Source of the DNA: Clostridia bacterium
GTDB taxonomy: Bacteria > Bacillota > Clostridia > Oscillospirales > Acutalibacteraceae
Direction of reading: 5' to 3'
Length of the DNA: 38,883 nucleotides
NCBI GenBank assembly: GCA_017410585.1
Contig: JAFQQM010000059.1
Coordinates: 1-38,883, forward strand
Shown here: positions 1-12,262 of the stretch, in pieces
Layout of the letters: each line of letters starts with the position of its first letter
How positions within the stretch are numbered: the first letter of the stretch is position 1
Made by a program: the position numbers and the translations under genes
The notes under the pieces: generated by a model
The model's database searches: none
Told to the model about the DNA's origin: nothing
The model's input: only the letters and a program-made list of their open reading frames with translations

Positions 1-1451
1 ACTTCACCGACGCGCAGCGTCAGGCGACCAAGGACGCGGGCAAGATCGCAGGTCTTGAAGTCAAGCGCATCATCAACGAGCCCACGGCGGCAGCGCTCGC
101 GTACGGCATCGACAAAGAGAACGATCAAAAGATCATGGTCTATGACCTCGGCGGCGGCACGTTCGACGTTTCCATCATCGAGATGGGTGACGGCGTGCAG
201 GAAGTGCTGGCCACCAACGGTGACACCCAACTCGGCGGCGACGACTTCGACAAGAAGATCGTGGATTGGCTGGTTGCCACCTTCAAAGCGGAGCAGGGCG
301 TGGATCTCTCCAAAGACCGTATGGCGATGGAGCGTCTGCGTGATGCCGCCGAAAAGGCGAAGATCGACCTGTCCGGTATGACCGCCACCAACATCAACCT
401 GCCGTTTATCGCGCAGGATCAGGACGGCCCGAAGCATCTGGACGTTTCGCTGTCCCGTGCCAAGTTTAACGAACTGACCGCCGACCTCGTTGCCCGTACG
501 GTGACGCCGGTCAAGCGCGCGCTGGCAGACGCCGGTCTGTCGGCCGCCGACATCGACAAGGTGTTGCTGGTCGGTGGTTCCACCCGTATTCCGGCGGTGC
601 AGGAGAAGGTCAAAGAACTGCTCGGAAAAGAGCCGTTTAAGGGCATCAACCCCGATGAATGCGTTGCGATGGGTGCCGCTTTGCAAGGCGGCGTGTTGCA
701 GGGCGACGTCAAGGGTCTGCTGTTGCTGGACGTCACCCCGCTGTCGCTGGGTGTCGAGACCATGGGCGGCGTGATGACCCGCGTCATCGAGCGCAACACC
801 ACCATCCCCACCAAGAAGAGCCAGATCTTCTCCACCGCGGCGGATAACCAGCCGTCGGTCGAAGTCAACGTCCTGCAGGGCGAGCGCGAGTTTGCCCGTG
901 ACAACAAGTCGCTGGGTATCTTCCATCTCGATGGCATCGCGCCGGCCCGCCGTGGCGTGCCGCAGATCGAAGTGACCTTCGATATCGATGCTAACGGTAT
1001 CGTCAACGTGTCCGCAAAGGATCTCGGTACCGGTCGTGAGCAGCATATCACCATCACCTCTTCCAGCAATATGAGCAAGGAAGACGTGGAGAAGGCGGTC
1101 CGCGAAGCGGAGCAGTATGCCGCCGAAGATAAGAAGAAGCGCGAAAACGTCGACACCAAAAACGGTGCCGAGCAGGCCGCCTACCAGTGCGAGCAGGCGC
1201 TCTCGGAACTGGGCGACAAGATCTCGGAAGACGAGAAGTCGCAGATCCAGACCAAGATCGACGCGCTGAAGGAAACGCTGAAGGGCGAAGACTACGAGGC
1301 GATGAAGACCGCGCAGGACGACCTGATGAAGGTGTTCTACGATATCTCCGCCAAGGTGTATCAGGCAAACGCCCCGCAGGGTGATCCGAACGCCGCCGAG
1401 CCGCAAAATCCGCAGTCCGCGGACGGCTACTACGACGGCGACGTCCAGTAA
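1..1451 (+). CDS. dnaK: Molecular chaperone DnaK (Hsp70), 5' end outside window
   Basis: ATP-dependent Hsp70 chaperone that binds exposed hydrophobic peptides in the cytosol with DnaJ and GrpE. The frame is open from base 3 to the stop at 1449-1451, giving 482 residues; by comparison with the family about 140 N-terminal residues lie off the left edge. Visible are the Hsp70 segment [13 protein letters not shown], the phosphate loop DLGGGTFD (about residues 48-55 of the fragment), the adenosine motif VGGSTRIP (about 190-197), the interdomain linker and DVTPLSLG (about 237-250), then the substrate-binding domain and helical lid. The tail is short and acidic, ending DGDVQ. dnaJ follows 70 bp downstream, the usual order in the dnaK operon. 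The start codon, promoter and any CIRCE operator are not in view. Confidence 0.98.
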   Translation, partial: FTDAQRQATKDAGKIAGLEVKRIINEPTAAALAYGIDKENDQKIMVYDLGGGTFDVSIIEMGDGVQEVLATNGDTQLGGDDFDKKIVDWLVATFKAEQGVDLSKDRMAMERLRDAAEKAKIDLSGMTATNINLPFIAQDQDGPKHLDVSLSRAKFNELTADLVARTVTPVKRALADAGLSAADIDKVLLVGGSTRIPAVQEKVKELLGKEPFKGINPDECVAMGAALQGGVLQGDVKGLLLLDVTPLSLGVETMGGVMTRVIERNTTIPTKKSQIFSTAADNQPSVEVNVLQGEREFARDNKSLGIFHLDGIAPARRGVPQIEVTFDIDANGIVNVSAKDLGTGREQHITITSSSNMSKEDVEKAVREAEQYAAEDKKKRENVDTKNGAEQAAYQCEQALSELGDKISEDEKSQIQTKIDALKETLKGEDYEAMKTAQDDLMKVFYDISAKVYQANAPQGDPNAAEPQNPQSADGYYDGDVQ

Positions 1452-1460
1452 AAACAACAC

Positions 1461-1489
1461 GGAAACCGTCCCGCAAGGGACGGTTTTCC
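1461..1489 (+). terminator. Intercistronic hairpin between dnaK and dnaJ
   Basis: AAACCGTCCC and GGGACGGTTT form a perfect 10-bp stem with a GCAA loop, 10 bp after the dnaK stop. It is followed by TTCCCACC rather than a clean T-run, so it may be a leaky terminator or a 3'-end stabiliser that sets the dnaK:dnaJ ratio. The stem is seen; the role is inferred. Confidence 0.6.
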
Positions 1490-1521
1490 CACCGTATACC
1501 ACAGAGATTTGAGGAAGCAAG

Positions 1522-2670
1522 ATGGCTGATAAACGCGATTACTACGAGGTGCTTGGCGTAGCCAAGGGCGCGTCGGAGGACGAAATTAAAAAGGCGTACC
1601 GCAAGGTCGCTAAAAAGTATCACCCCGACTTAAACCCCGGCGATGCCGCGGCGGAGGCGAAGTTTAAGGAAGCGGGCGAGGCTTACGAGGTCTTGAGCGA
1701 CGCGGGCAAGCGTCAGCGGTATGACCAGTTCGGTCACGCCGGCGTCGATCCGAACTTCGGTGCCGGTGCCGCCGGCGGTGGCTACGGCAACCCGTTTGGC
1801 GGAGTGGACTTTGATATCGGGGATATCTTTTCCTCCTTCTTTGGGGGTGGCGGCGGTCGCCAGCAAAACCCCAACGGTCCCCGCCGCGGAAGCGATATCG
1901 AGACCCGCGTCGTCATCGATTTTATGGAGGCGGCGAAGGGTTGCAAGCAACAGGTCACCGTCCCCACCGTTGAGAGTTGCCCCGATTGCGGCGGCAGCGG
2001 TGCGGCGAAGGGTACATCTCCCAAAACCTGCCCCCAATGTAGCGGTCGCGGGCGGGTCGTCCGCCAACAGCAGACCCCGTTTGGTGTGATGCAGACCGAG
2101 GCGGCGTGCCCGCAATGCCGCGGTGCGGGTAAAATTATCGAGACCCCTTGCCGCAGTTGCGGTGGTTCGGGTCAGACCCGTCGCTCGCAGACGGTGGGTA
2201 TCAATATTCCCGCCGGCATCGACGACGGGCAGGTCATCACCGTCCGCGGTAAAGGCAACGCCGGCAAAAACGGCGGTCCGGCGGGTGACTTGCGTATCGG
2301 TGTGTTCGTGCGTCCGCACCCGTTCTTTGAACGGGACGATTACGATATCATCGTGGACGTGCCGATCACTTTCGCACAGGCGGCACTTGGCGGTGAGGTG
2401 GAAATTCCCACCATCCACGGCACCGAGACCTACCGCTTGAAGGAAGGCACGCAGACGGGTGAGACCATCCGCCTGCGGGATAAGGGTTTGCCGGTGGTCA
2501 ATCGCCGCAATATGTACGGCGATGAGATCGTGCGGTTTGTGGTGGAGATCCCCACCCACCTCTCCTCCGCGCAAAAGAAAAAGATCCGCGAACTGGATGC
2601 CGATCTGTCGGATAAAAATCACGGCACCGGCCGTTCCTTCCGCGATAAGATCAAAAAAGCCTTCAAATAA
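1522..2670 (+). CDS. dnaJ: Chaperone protein DnaJ (Hsp40)
   Basis: Type I Hsp40 that delivers clients to DnaK and stimulates its ATPase. The protein has 382 residues, the normal length. The J domain (1-70) carries the HPD motif at 34-36, followed by a Gly/Phe-rich linker (about 75-120). Four zinc motifs of the form CxxCxGxG lie at about 153-160 (CPDCGGSG), 170-177 (CPQCSGRG), 196-203 (CPQCRGAG) and 210-217 (CRSCGGSG), then the C-terminal substrate domains. The ATG is preceded by a GAGGAAG ribosome-binding site. It follows dnaK in the same direction across a small hairpin and ends at a strong terminator, so the two genes are probably one operon. Confidence 0.98.
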   Translation: MADKRDYYEVLGVAKGASEDEIKKAYRKVAKKYHPDLNPGDAAAEAKFKEAGEAYEVLSDAGKRQRYDQFGHAGVDPNFGAGAAGGGYGNPFGGVDFDIGDIFSSFFGGGGGRQQNPNGPRRGSDIETRVVIDFMEAAKGCKQQVTVPTVESCPDCGGSGAAKGTSPKTCPQCSGRGRVVRQQQTPFGVMQTEAACPQCRGAGKIIETPCRSCGGSGQTRRSQTVGINIPAGIDDGQVITVRGKGNAGKNGGPAGDLRIGVFVRPHPFFERDDYDIIVDVPITFAQAALGGEVEIPTIHGTETYRLKEGTQTGETIRLRDKGLPVVNRRNMYGDEIVRFVVEIPTHLSSAQKKKIRELDADLSDKNHGTGRSFRDKIKKAFK

Positions 2671-2673
2671 ACC

Positions 2674-2706
2674 AAAAGACCACCGATCGTTCGGTGGTCT
2701 TTTTTT
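2674..2706 (+). terminator. Rho-independent terminator of dnaJ
   Basis: AAAAGACCACCGA pairs with TCGGTGGTCTTTT around a TCGT loop and is followed by a T-run. The same stem core, AAAGACCACC, is reused downstream of the pyruvate oxidoreductase and PEPCK genes. Confidence 0.92.
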
Positions 2707-2733
2707 GTAAACGAAAACCACGCGATAGTCGCG
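2705..2733. repeat. 29-bp dispersed repeat, copy 1
   Basis: A 29-bp sequence beginning TTGTAAACGAAAACC and ending GATAGTCGCG is identical to 10873-10901. Here it runs on to complete a perfect palindrome, ACCACGCGA-TAG-TCGCGTGGT (2717-2737). In the other copy the palindrome is cut off and a different repeat module follows. Both copies lie directly after a terminator. Confidence 0.75.
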
Positions 2734-2802
2734 TGGTTCAAAAGACTTTTAGCGATGAACAGAAATCGTAGAGATCAAAGGCAGACGCAGAAAGTGTGTT
2801 AT

Positions 2803-3091
2803 GCCTCCCTCTGACGAGGGAGGTGGATTTTTGCGAAGCAAAAAGACGGAGGGAGAGAAAAAAACTACCCCTCAGTCGGCTACCGCAAGGCCCCCTTGCC
2901 TAAAGGTACGCGACGCTCCAAATCTTTGATTTGGTTAGCGGAGCCTATGCGTAGCGAAGCGTAGCTGGGCTGGCAACCGCAGGTTGACTGGGGGATACTG
3001 TCGCTTTGCGACAGATCGCCCAACGGGCGATTATCCCTCCACCGCCTAACGGTGGTCCCCCTCCCTCTGGGCGAGGGAGGCAGTGGCAGGG
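2803..3091. repeat. Composite palindromic repeat, copy A (with 60-bp insert)
   Basis: This accounts for most of the 420-bp gene-free stretch after dnaJ; 2738-2802 shows nothing recognisable. The left module, 2803-2881, has GCCTCCCTC-TGAC-GAGGGAGG, a TTTTTGCGAAGCAAAAA hairpin, GACGGAGGGAG and ACTACCCCTCAGTCGGCT. It is nearly identical to 10901-10978, differing by one substitution and one A. The right module, 2878-3091, matches 3551-3704 except for a 60-bp insert at about 2907-2966 that is itself palindromic. The repeat ends exactly one base before the stop codon of the minus-strand HTH gene, so it forms that gene's 3' untranslated region. I see no ORF here with coding character. Confidence 0.85.
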
Positions 3092-3292
3092 TCAATCCTC
3101 CACGTATTCGGCAATGTCGCTTAAACCGCAACCGAGGGCGGCACACAACTTGTTGAGCGTTTTGGTCTCGATATTGTCGTTTGCTTTTAACCGACGCACC
3201 GTCTTGCTGTCGATACCGCAACTTTCCCGCAACCAATAGGTCGACAACTGCTTTTTCTCCATCGTCTCCCATAACTTGTCAAACCGTATCAT
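3092..3292 (-). CDS. Small Cro/CI-type helix-turn-helix regulator
   Basis: Predicted DNA-binding protein of 66 residues made almost wholly of one HTH domain. The segment TYWLRESCGIDSKTVRRLK fits the two recognition helices, and LNKLCAALGC the following helix of the Xre/HTH_26 fold. The frame can be extended upstream, but the ATG at 3292 has a GGGGGTG ribosome-binding site, while the extension would run through the promoter region. It is divergent from the ORF at 3384, with only 91 bp between starts containing two TATAAT-like boxes and a 24-bp tandem repeat, so autoregulation of both genes is likely. The stop codon directly abuts a palindromic repeat. The target is unknown; it could be the antitoxin or immunity-type partner of its neighbour, but nothing in the sequence shows that. 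Confidence 0.8.
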   Translation of the reverse strand: MIRFDKLWETMEKKQLSTYWLRESCGIDSKTVRRLKANDNIETKTLNKLCAALGCGLSDIAEYVED

Positions 3293-3314
3293 AAAAGCAC
3301 CCCCGTGACACCTC

Positions 3315-3362
3315 TTATTATGGGGGTTATAATCTTCCTTATTAAGGGGATATAATCCCCAC
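3315..3362. promoter_or_regulatory. Divergent promoter with tandem operator-like repeats
   Basis: Two imperfect direct repeats start 24 bp apart (3315 and 3339), each with the pattern TTATTA-(T/A)-GGGG-(G)-(T/A)TATAATC. The second contains the palindrome GGGGAT-ATA-ATCCCC (3347-3361). Each includes a TATAAT-like box. They sit midway between the divergent HTH gene and small ORF, the expected place for the HTH protein's operator. The repeats are seen; binding is inferred. Confidence 0.55.
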
Positions 3363-3383
3363 AAAGAAATTTTGGAGGGCGCT

Positions 3384-3662
3384 ATGAAACATTCGGTCGA
3401 CGTTTATCTGGAAGGATTATCCACCGAGGAATTGCAGATAATTTTGCATCGTGCGGAAGAATGGCCGGCGGAAGTACTCGACACCGTCCGCCGGATATTG
3501 TCGGCACGCACGGAAAAAGGATACCGCCCCTACGGTTTCACGGAATTGGCGGCTGCCGCAAGGCCCCCTTGCCTAAAGGGGGCTGGCAACCGCAGGTTGA
3601 CTGGGGGATACTGCCGCTTTGCGGCAGATCGCCCAACGGGCGATTATCCCTCCACCGCCTAA
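3384..3662 (+). CDS. Small protein of unknown function with repeat-derived C terminus
   Basis: A 92-residue ORF starting at an ATG with a GGAGGG ribosome-binding site. A TTG 12 bp upstream is in frame but lies before that site. The first 45 residues look like a real soluble helical domain, with LSTEELQIILHRAEEWPAEV followed by a second basic helix; the pattern resembles small 'EEL..IL.....Y.PEA' helical repeats seen in uncharacterised Firmicutes proteins. From about residue 56 the frame reads through the palindromic repeat at 3551-3704, which supplies the C terminus and stop codon. The original protein may therefore have ended differently. It is divergent from the HTH gene at 3092-3292. Function is not known. 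Confidence 0.6.
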   Translation: MKHSVDVYLEGLSTEELQIILHRAEEWPAEVLDTVRRILSARTEKGYRPYGFTELAAAARPPCLKGAGNRRLTGGYCRFAADRPTGDYPSTA

Positions 3663-3704
3663 CGGCGGTCCCCCTCCCTCTAGGCGAGGGAGGCAGTGGC
3701 AGGG
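3551..3704. repeat. Composite palindromic repeat, copy C
   Basis: This matches 2878-3091 without the 60-bp insert. The final 123 bp (3582-3704 against 2969-3091) differ at only four positions. Two of these are compensatory within one stem: CTGTCGC/GCGACAG in the other copy, CTGCCGC/GCGGCAG here. Successive hairpins are CCCCCTT..AAGGGGG, CAACC-GCA-GGTTG, CTGCCGC-TTT-GCGGCAG, ATCGCCC-AAC-GGGCGAT, ACCGCC..GGCGGT and CCTCCCTC..GAGGGAGG. It ends two bases before the enolase stop codon and also overlaps the 3' end of the small plus-strand ORF. Confidence 0.85.
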
Positions 3705-3706
3705 CA

Positions 3707-4975
3707 TTACCGAAAACTACCCCCGAAATCCGCGGAATAGCCGAGGGCGTGCTCGATGGCCAACAGCCGGTTATACTTAGCGGTGCGCTCGGCGCGGCAA
3801 GGCGCGCCGGTCTTAATAAACGGCGCACCGACCGCTACTGCCAGATCGGCGATCAGCGGGTCTTCGGTGTCGCCCGACCGATGGGATAGGATCGGCACGT
3901 ATCTCGCTGTCTGCGCGGTGCGGATGGTAGAGAGCGTTTCCGAAAGCGTCCCTACCTGATTGGGCTTGATAAGGATCGAATTGGCGATCCCGTCGGCAAT
4001 GCCGTCGTTTAACCGCCCTTCCTGCGTCACAAACAAGTCGTCACCGACTAACAACAAACTACCCCCGATCTTGGCGGTCAGTTGTTGCCAACCGAGGCGG
4101 TCGTCATCCCCGAAGGGGTCTTCGATGCTGATCAGCGGCCACTGCTGTGCCAGCGTTTCCCACTTTTCCGCCAACAGCGACCGGCTGACGGTCACCCCTT
4201 GTTTGGGCAGGTGATAACCGTCCGCTGTCACCCATTCGGAGGCGGCCACGTCCAGCGCAATGCGTACCTGATCGGTGGAATATCCCGCCACGGTGATTGC
4301 TTCGCACAGCAGTTCCAGCGCCGCCGCGTCATCCGGTAGATCGGGCGCATAGCCGCCCTCATCCCCCACCGCGGTGGACAGCCCCTTTTTCTTCAGCAAC
4401 CGCCCCAACGCGTGGTAGATCTCCGCTCCGCATCGCACCGCCTCGCTGAAGGTCGGCAACCCCTGCGGTACGATCATAAACTCCTGAATATCCAAGTTGT
4501 TGCCGGCGTGGGCACCACCGTTTAAAATGTTCATCATCGGACAGGGCAACCGCCGCGGGTCTTGCTCGGCCAGCCATTGCCACAGCGGTTGACCGTTGGC
4601 CTTCGCTAACGCGCGGGATGCCGCCAGACTGACCGCCAACATACCGTTGGCCCCCAGCCGATGCTTGTCTTCCGTGCCGTCCAATCGGCATAACCGCCGG
4701 TCGATCGCCTGTTGTTCGGCGGTCATCCCCACCAGCACGCCGGCGATGTCACCGCGAATGCTTTCAATCACCCCTGAAACGCCTTTTCCCCCAAACCGAT
4801 TGGCGTCTCCGTCCCGCCGTTCGTGCGCTTCGTACTGTCCGGTGGACGCGCCGGAAGGGACCATTGCCCCGCCCCGACTGCCGTCCGAAAGTGTGACCTG
4901 CGCCAGTACGGTCGGATGCCCGCGTGAGTCCAAGATCTCCAAGGCGTCTACCGCCGCGATGCGCCAATGTTTCAT
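3707..4975 (-). CDS. eno: Enolase (phosphopyruvate hydratase)
   Basis: Converts 2-phosphoglycerate to phosphoenolpyruvate in glycolysis; a Mg2+ enzyme of the cytosol. The protein has 422 residues from the ATG at 4975, which has an AGAGGGGGAG ribosome-binding site; the frame extends 30 codons upstream but without a better start. Visible are the loop SGASTGQYEA (41-50), the general acid Glu206 in GDEGGYAP, Mg ligands Asp242, Glu285 (SIEDP) and Asp312 (GDD), the base Lys337 in the signature LIKPNQVGTLSE, and SHRSGDTED (364-372). Small departures from the usual sequence, such as DSRGHPTV in place of DSRGNPTV, suggest a somewhat diverged copy with an intact active site. It is divergent from the pyruvate oxidoreductase gene, and its stop codon touches a palindromic repeat. 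Confidence 0.96.
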   Translation of the reverse strand: MKHWRIAAVDALEILDSRGHPTVLAQVTLSDGSRGGAMVPSGASTGQYEAHERRDGDANRFGGKGVSGVIESIRGDIAGVLVGMTAEQQAIDRRLCRLDGTEDKHRLGANGMLAVSLAASRALAKANGQPLWQWLAEQDPRRLPCPMMNILNGGAHAGNNLDIQEFMIVPQGLPTFSEAVRCGAEIYHALGRLLKKKGLSTAVGDEGGYAPDLPDDAAALELLCEAITVAGYSTDQVRIALDVAASEWVTADGYHLPKQGVTVSRSLLAEKWETLAQQWPLISIEDPFGDDDRLGWQQLTAKIGGSLLLVGDDLFVTQEGRLNDGIADGIANSILIKPNQVGTLSETLSTIRTAQTARYVPILSHRSGDTEDPLIADLAVAVGAPFIKTGAPCRAERTAKYNRLLAIEHALGYSADFGGSFR

Positions 4976-5065
4976 AAAACTCCCCCTCTTTCGCTTTTTA
5001 ATAGTATGAACCGCAGAGGGTATACTATATTCAGTAAAAAAAGATTGAAAAAAATAAAAAACCAC

Positions 5066-5094
5066 TTTACACCTGCTTTTGAGTGTGATACAAT
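5066..5094 (+). promoter_or_regulatory. SigA-type promoter of the pyruvate oxidoreductase gene
   Basis: TTTACA (5066-5071), 17-bp spacer, TACAAT (5089-5094), about 65 bp ahead of the ATG at 5159. Confidence 0.75.
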
Positions 5095-5158
5095 TAAAAA
5101 GGTTATGAATAAATATTTTTGGTGTTACGGCACCGGAATGTTAAGGAGGAAAAACCAG

Positions 5159-8689
<3,531 letters not shown>

Positions 8690-8698
8690 GAACCAAAC

Positions 8699-8733
8699 AA
8701 AAAGACCACCGAGCAATCGGTGGTCTTTTTTTT
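8699..8733 (+). terminator. Rho-independent terminator of the pyruvate oxidoreductase gene
   Basis: AAAGACCACCGA-GCAA-TCGGTGGTCTTT followed by a T-run, beginning about 10 bp after the stop codon. Confidence 0.95.
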
Positions 8734-8841
8734 GTACGGTAAGGGAGGCGATCTGCCGCCCCTACGGTTTGGCCGCGGCCTTTTTCCAACCGAAACGACA
8801 ACAAAAAGCCCCGAATTTCACAGTAAATTCATAAAAACCTA

Positions 8842-8871
8842 TTGTAATAATTCAAAAAGTTATGGTATAAT
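8842..8871 (+). promoter_or_regulatory. SigA-type promoter of the PEPCK gene
   Basis: TTGTAA (8842-8847), 18-bp spacer, TATAAT (8866-8871) with TATGG just upstream, about 50 bp ahead of the ATG at 8923. Confidence 0.75.
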
Positions 8872-8922
8872 AAAATCATACTGGGGGAATGTGGATTTCC
8901 CTTATGAAAGGAGACTATTGTT

Positions 8923-10710
8923 ATGACCAATTTGACGACTAACAAATCGATCTTGGACTGGGTGCAGGATAAGATCGAACTGCTTAACCCCGACAGCGTC
9001 TTGTGGATCGACGGTTCGGAGGAGCAGTTGGAGGCTCTCCGTCAGGAAGCCTACAAGACCGGCGAACTGATCAAACTGAACGAAGAAAAACTGCCGGGTT
9101 GTGTGTATCATCGCTCCGCGCTAAACGACGTGGCGCGCGTGGAAAACCGCACCTTCATCTGCTCGGAGAAGGAAGAAGATGCCGGCCCGACCAACCATTG
9201 GATGGATCCGGATAAGTGCTACAAACTGCTGTACGACATCGCCCGTGGCTCTTATAAGGGTCGCACGATGTATATCATCCCCTATTCCATGGGCCCGATC
9301 GGCTCGCCGTTTGCCAAGTACGGCGTGGAGATCACCGACTCCATCTACGTGGTGGTGTCGATGGCGATCATGACCCGTATGAGCAAGGACGTGTACACCG
9401 CGCTGGGCGATTCGGATGACTGGGTCCGCGGTCTGCACTGCAAGTGCGAACTGGATGAGGAGAAGCGTTATATCTGCCATTTCCCGCAGGATAACACCAT
9501 CATCTCGGTCAACTCCGGCTACGGCGGCAACGTGTTGCTGGGCAAAAAGTGCTTTGCGTTGCGTATCGCTTCCAACCTTGGCCGCAAGGAAGGCTGGCTG
9601 GCGGAGCATATGCTCATCCTCGGTCTGGAGAAACCCAACGGCGAGATCAACTATATCGCGGCGGCGTTCCCGTCGGCCTGCGGTAAGACCAACCTCGCTA
9701 TGCTGATCCCGCCGAAGTATTTCCTCGATCAGGGCTACAAGGTCTGGTGTGTCGGTGATGACATCGCGTGGATGCGCATCGGTGAGGACGGTCGCCTGTG
9801 GGCCTGCAATCCGGAGAACGGCTTCTTCGGCGTTGCCCCCGGCACCAACGCGCATTCCAACTTCAATGCGCTGGAGTCCACCCGCAAGAACACCATCTTC
9901 ACCAACGTCTGCCTGACCGCCGATAACACCGTGTGGTGGGAAGGTCTGGATAAGAACCTGCCGGAAGGCGCGACCGATTGGCGCGGCAACCCGTGGGATC
10001 CGGCCAAGTTTGACAAAAAGGATAAGTCCACCTGCGCGGCTCATCCGAACTCCCGCTTTACCGCACCGGCGATCAACTGCCCCTGCATCAGCAGTGAGTT
10101 CAACTCCGAAAAGGGCGTGCCGATCTCCGCGATCGTGTTCGGTGGCCGTCGTGCCAAGACCGCTCCGCTGGTCTACCAGTCCCGCGATTGGAAACACGGC
10201 GTGTTTGTCGGTTCCATTATGGCATCCGAGACCACCGCGGCGGCGGCGGGTGCGGTCGGTGTTGTCCGTCGTGACCCGATGGCGATGCTGCCGTTCTGCG
10301 GCTACCACATGGGCGACTACTGGGCGCACTGGCTGGAAATGGGCGAGAAACTCGGCGACAAGGCTCCGAAGATCTTCAACGTCAACTGGTTCCGTACGGA
10401 TGACAACGGCGATTTCATCTGGCCGGGCTTTGGCGACAATATGCGCGTGCTGAACTGGATCATCGCCCGTTGCGAAGGCAAGGCGGATGCCCGCGAGACC
10501 GAGATCGGCTACCTGCCGAACGTCGAGGATATCGACACCACCGGTCTGGATATCAGCAAGGAAACGATGGCGGATCTGCTGTCGGTCGATTGCGATCTGT
10601 GGGCGGAGGATGCCGAGGCGATCGAGGAATTCTATGCGAAGTTCGGTGACAAACTGCCGAAGGAACTGAAAAACCAACTCGCCACCCTCAAGGCCAACAT
10701 CAGCAAGTAA
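8923..10710 (+). CDS. pckG: Phosphoenolpyruvate carboxykinase, GTP-type
   Basis: Interconverts oxaloacetate and phosphoenolpyruvate plus CO2 using GTP/GDP. The protein has 595 residues, close to the GTP-dependent family and longer than the ATP-dependent one. The family's hyper-reactive cysteine and P-loop appear in FPSACGKTN (about 249-257), with the Mn2+/nucleotide elements VGDDIAWM and NPENGFFGVAPGT (about 300-312) and the substrate segment FGGRRAKTAPLV. The ATG has an AAAGGAGA site. The gene is a single unit with its own promoter and terminator. Next to enolase and the pyruvate oxidoreductase it completes a PEP-pyruvate node, and in a fermenter it could run in the carboxylating direction towards C4 acids; that direction is inference. 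Confidence 0.96.
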   Translation: MTNLTTNKSILDWVQDKIELLNPDSVLWIDGSEEQLEALRQEAYKTGELIKLNEEKLPGCVYHRSALNDVARVENRTFICSEKEEDAGPTNHWMDPDKCYKLLYDIARGSYKGRTMYIIPYSMGPIGSPFAKYGVEITDSIYVVVSMAIMTRMSKDVYTALGDSDDWVRGLHCKCELDEEKRYICHFPQDNTIISVNSGYGGNVLLGKKCFALRIASNLGRKEGWLAEHMLILGLEKPNGEINYIAAAFPSACGKTNLAMLIPPKYFLDQGYKVWCVGDDIAWMRIGEDGRLWACNPENGFFGVAPGTNAHSNFNALESTRKNTIFTNVCLTADNTVWWEGLDKNLPEGATDWRGNPWDPAKFDKKDKSTCAAHPNSRFTAPAINCPCISSEFNSEKGVPISAIVFGGRRAKTAPLVYQSRDWKHGVFVGSIMASETTAAAAGAVGVVRRDPMAMLPFCGYHMGDYWAHWLEMGEKLGDKAPKIFNVNWFRTDDNGDFIWPGFGDNMRVLNWIIARCEGKADARETEIGYLPNVEDIDTTGLDISKETMADLLSVDCDLWAEDAEAIEEFYAKFGDKLPKELKNQLATLKANISK

Positions 10711-10713
10711 TAA

Positions 10714-10744
10714 AAAAAGACCACCAATCGGTGGTCTTTTTTTT
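10714..10744 (+). terminator. Rho-independent terminator of pckG
   Basis: AAAGACCACC-AATC-GGTGGTCTTT followed by a T-run; the same stem as after dnaJ and the pyruvate oxidoreductase gene. Confidence 0.95.
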
Positions 10745-10840
10745 ATGAAGTCGGCGCGATAGCAATCGCCTTGCCCCCTCTATACGAGGAAGGCAACGGA
10801 TTGCCGACTACGATTTTCCAAAACCTACCCCTAAAACGCA

Positions 10841-10873
10841 AAAGAGAGGCATCGGGCGATGCCTCTCTTTTAT
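10841..10873. terminator. Strong symmetrical hairpin terminator with no adjacent gene
   Basis: AAAGAGAGGCATC-GGGC-GATGCCTCTCTTT is a perfect 13-bp stem with T-rich flanks, in the 394-bp gene-free stretch 10711-11104. It stands about 130 bp past the pckG stop and 230 bp past the ychF stop. It may be a back-up terminator or the remaining signal of a lost gene. The copy of the 29-bp repeat starts at its end. Confidence 0.75.
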
Positions 10874-11046
10874 TGTAAACGAAAACCACGCGATAGTCGC
10901 GCCTCCCTCTGACGAGGGAGGAGGATTTTTGCGAAGCAAAAAGACGGAGGGAGAGAAAAAACTACCCCTCAGTCGGCTGCCGCCGACAGCTCCCCTGACA
11001 AGGGGGGCCGGCAAAGAATTACAACCCATTTATGGGTGGCCGGCAA
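10873..11046. repeat. Composite repeat cluster, copy D
   Basis: This fills most of the gap between pckG and ychF. In order: the 29-bp repeat (10873-10901, identical to 2705-2733); the module 10901-10978, nearly identical to 2803-2881; hairpins GTCGGC-TGCC-GCCGAC (10972-10987) and CCCCT-GAC-AAGGGG; and two direct copies of GGCCGGCAA (11006-11014, 11038-11046) flanking the palindrome ACCCAT-TT-ATGGGT. Compared with copy A, about 70 bp between the 29-bp repeat and the next module is absent. No coding sequence is seen. Confidence 0.8.
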
Positions 11047-11071
11047 TCGTACAGGGCTATGCCCGAAAATA

Positions 11072-11104
11072 AAAATACCCCCCGCTATGCGGGGGGATTT
11101 TTAT
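11072..11104 (-). terminator. Terminator of the secA-ychF unit
   Basis: CCCCCCGC-TAT-GCGGGGGG with A- and T-rich flanks on both sides. On the minus strand it is followed by ATTTTTATTTT and lies directly after the ychF stop. Confidence 0.9.
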
Positions 11105-12235
<1,131 letters not shown>

Positions 12236-12262
12236 AGTTGTATCCCCTCTTGTTTTTCTCAA

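Noticed and set aside
2880-3272. 130-codon minus-strand frame covering the repeat and the HTH gene
   Set aside because: It runs through palindromic repeat sequence and out of frame with the well-supported HTH gene.
3372-3383. TTG at 3372 as the start of the small ORF
   Set aside because: It precedes the GGAGGG site that serves the ATG at 3384.
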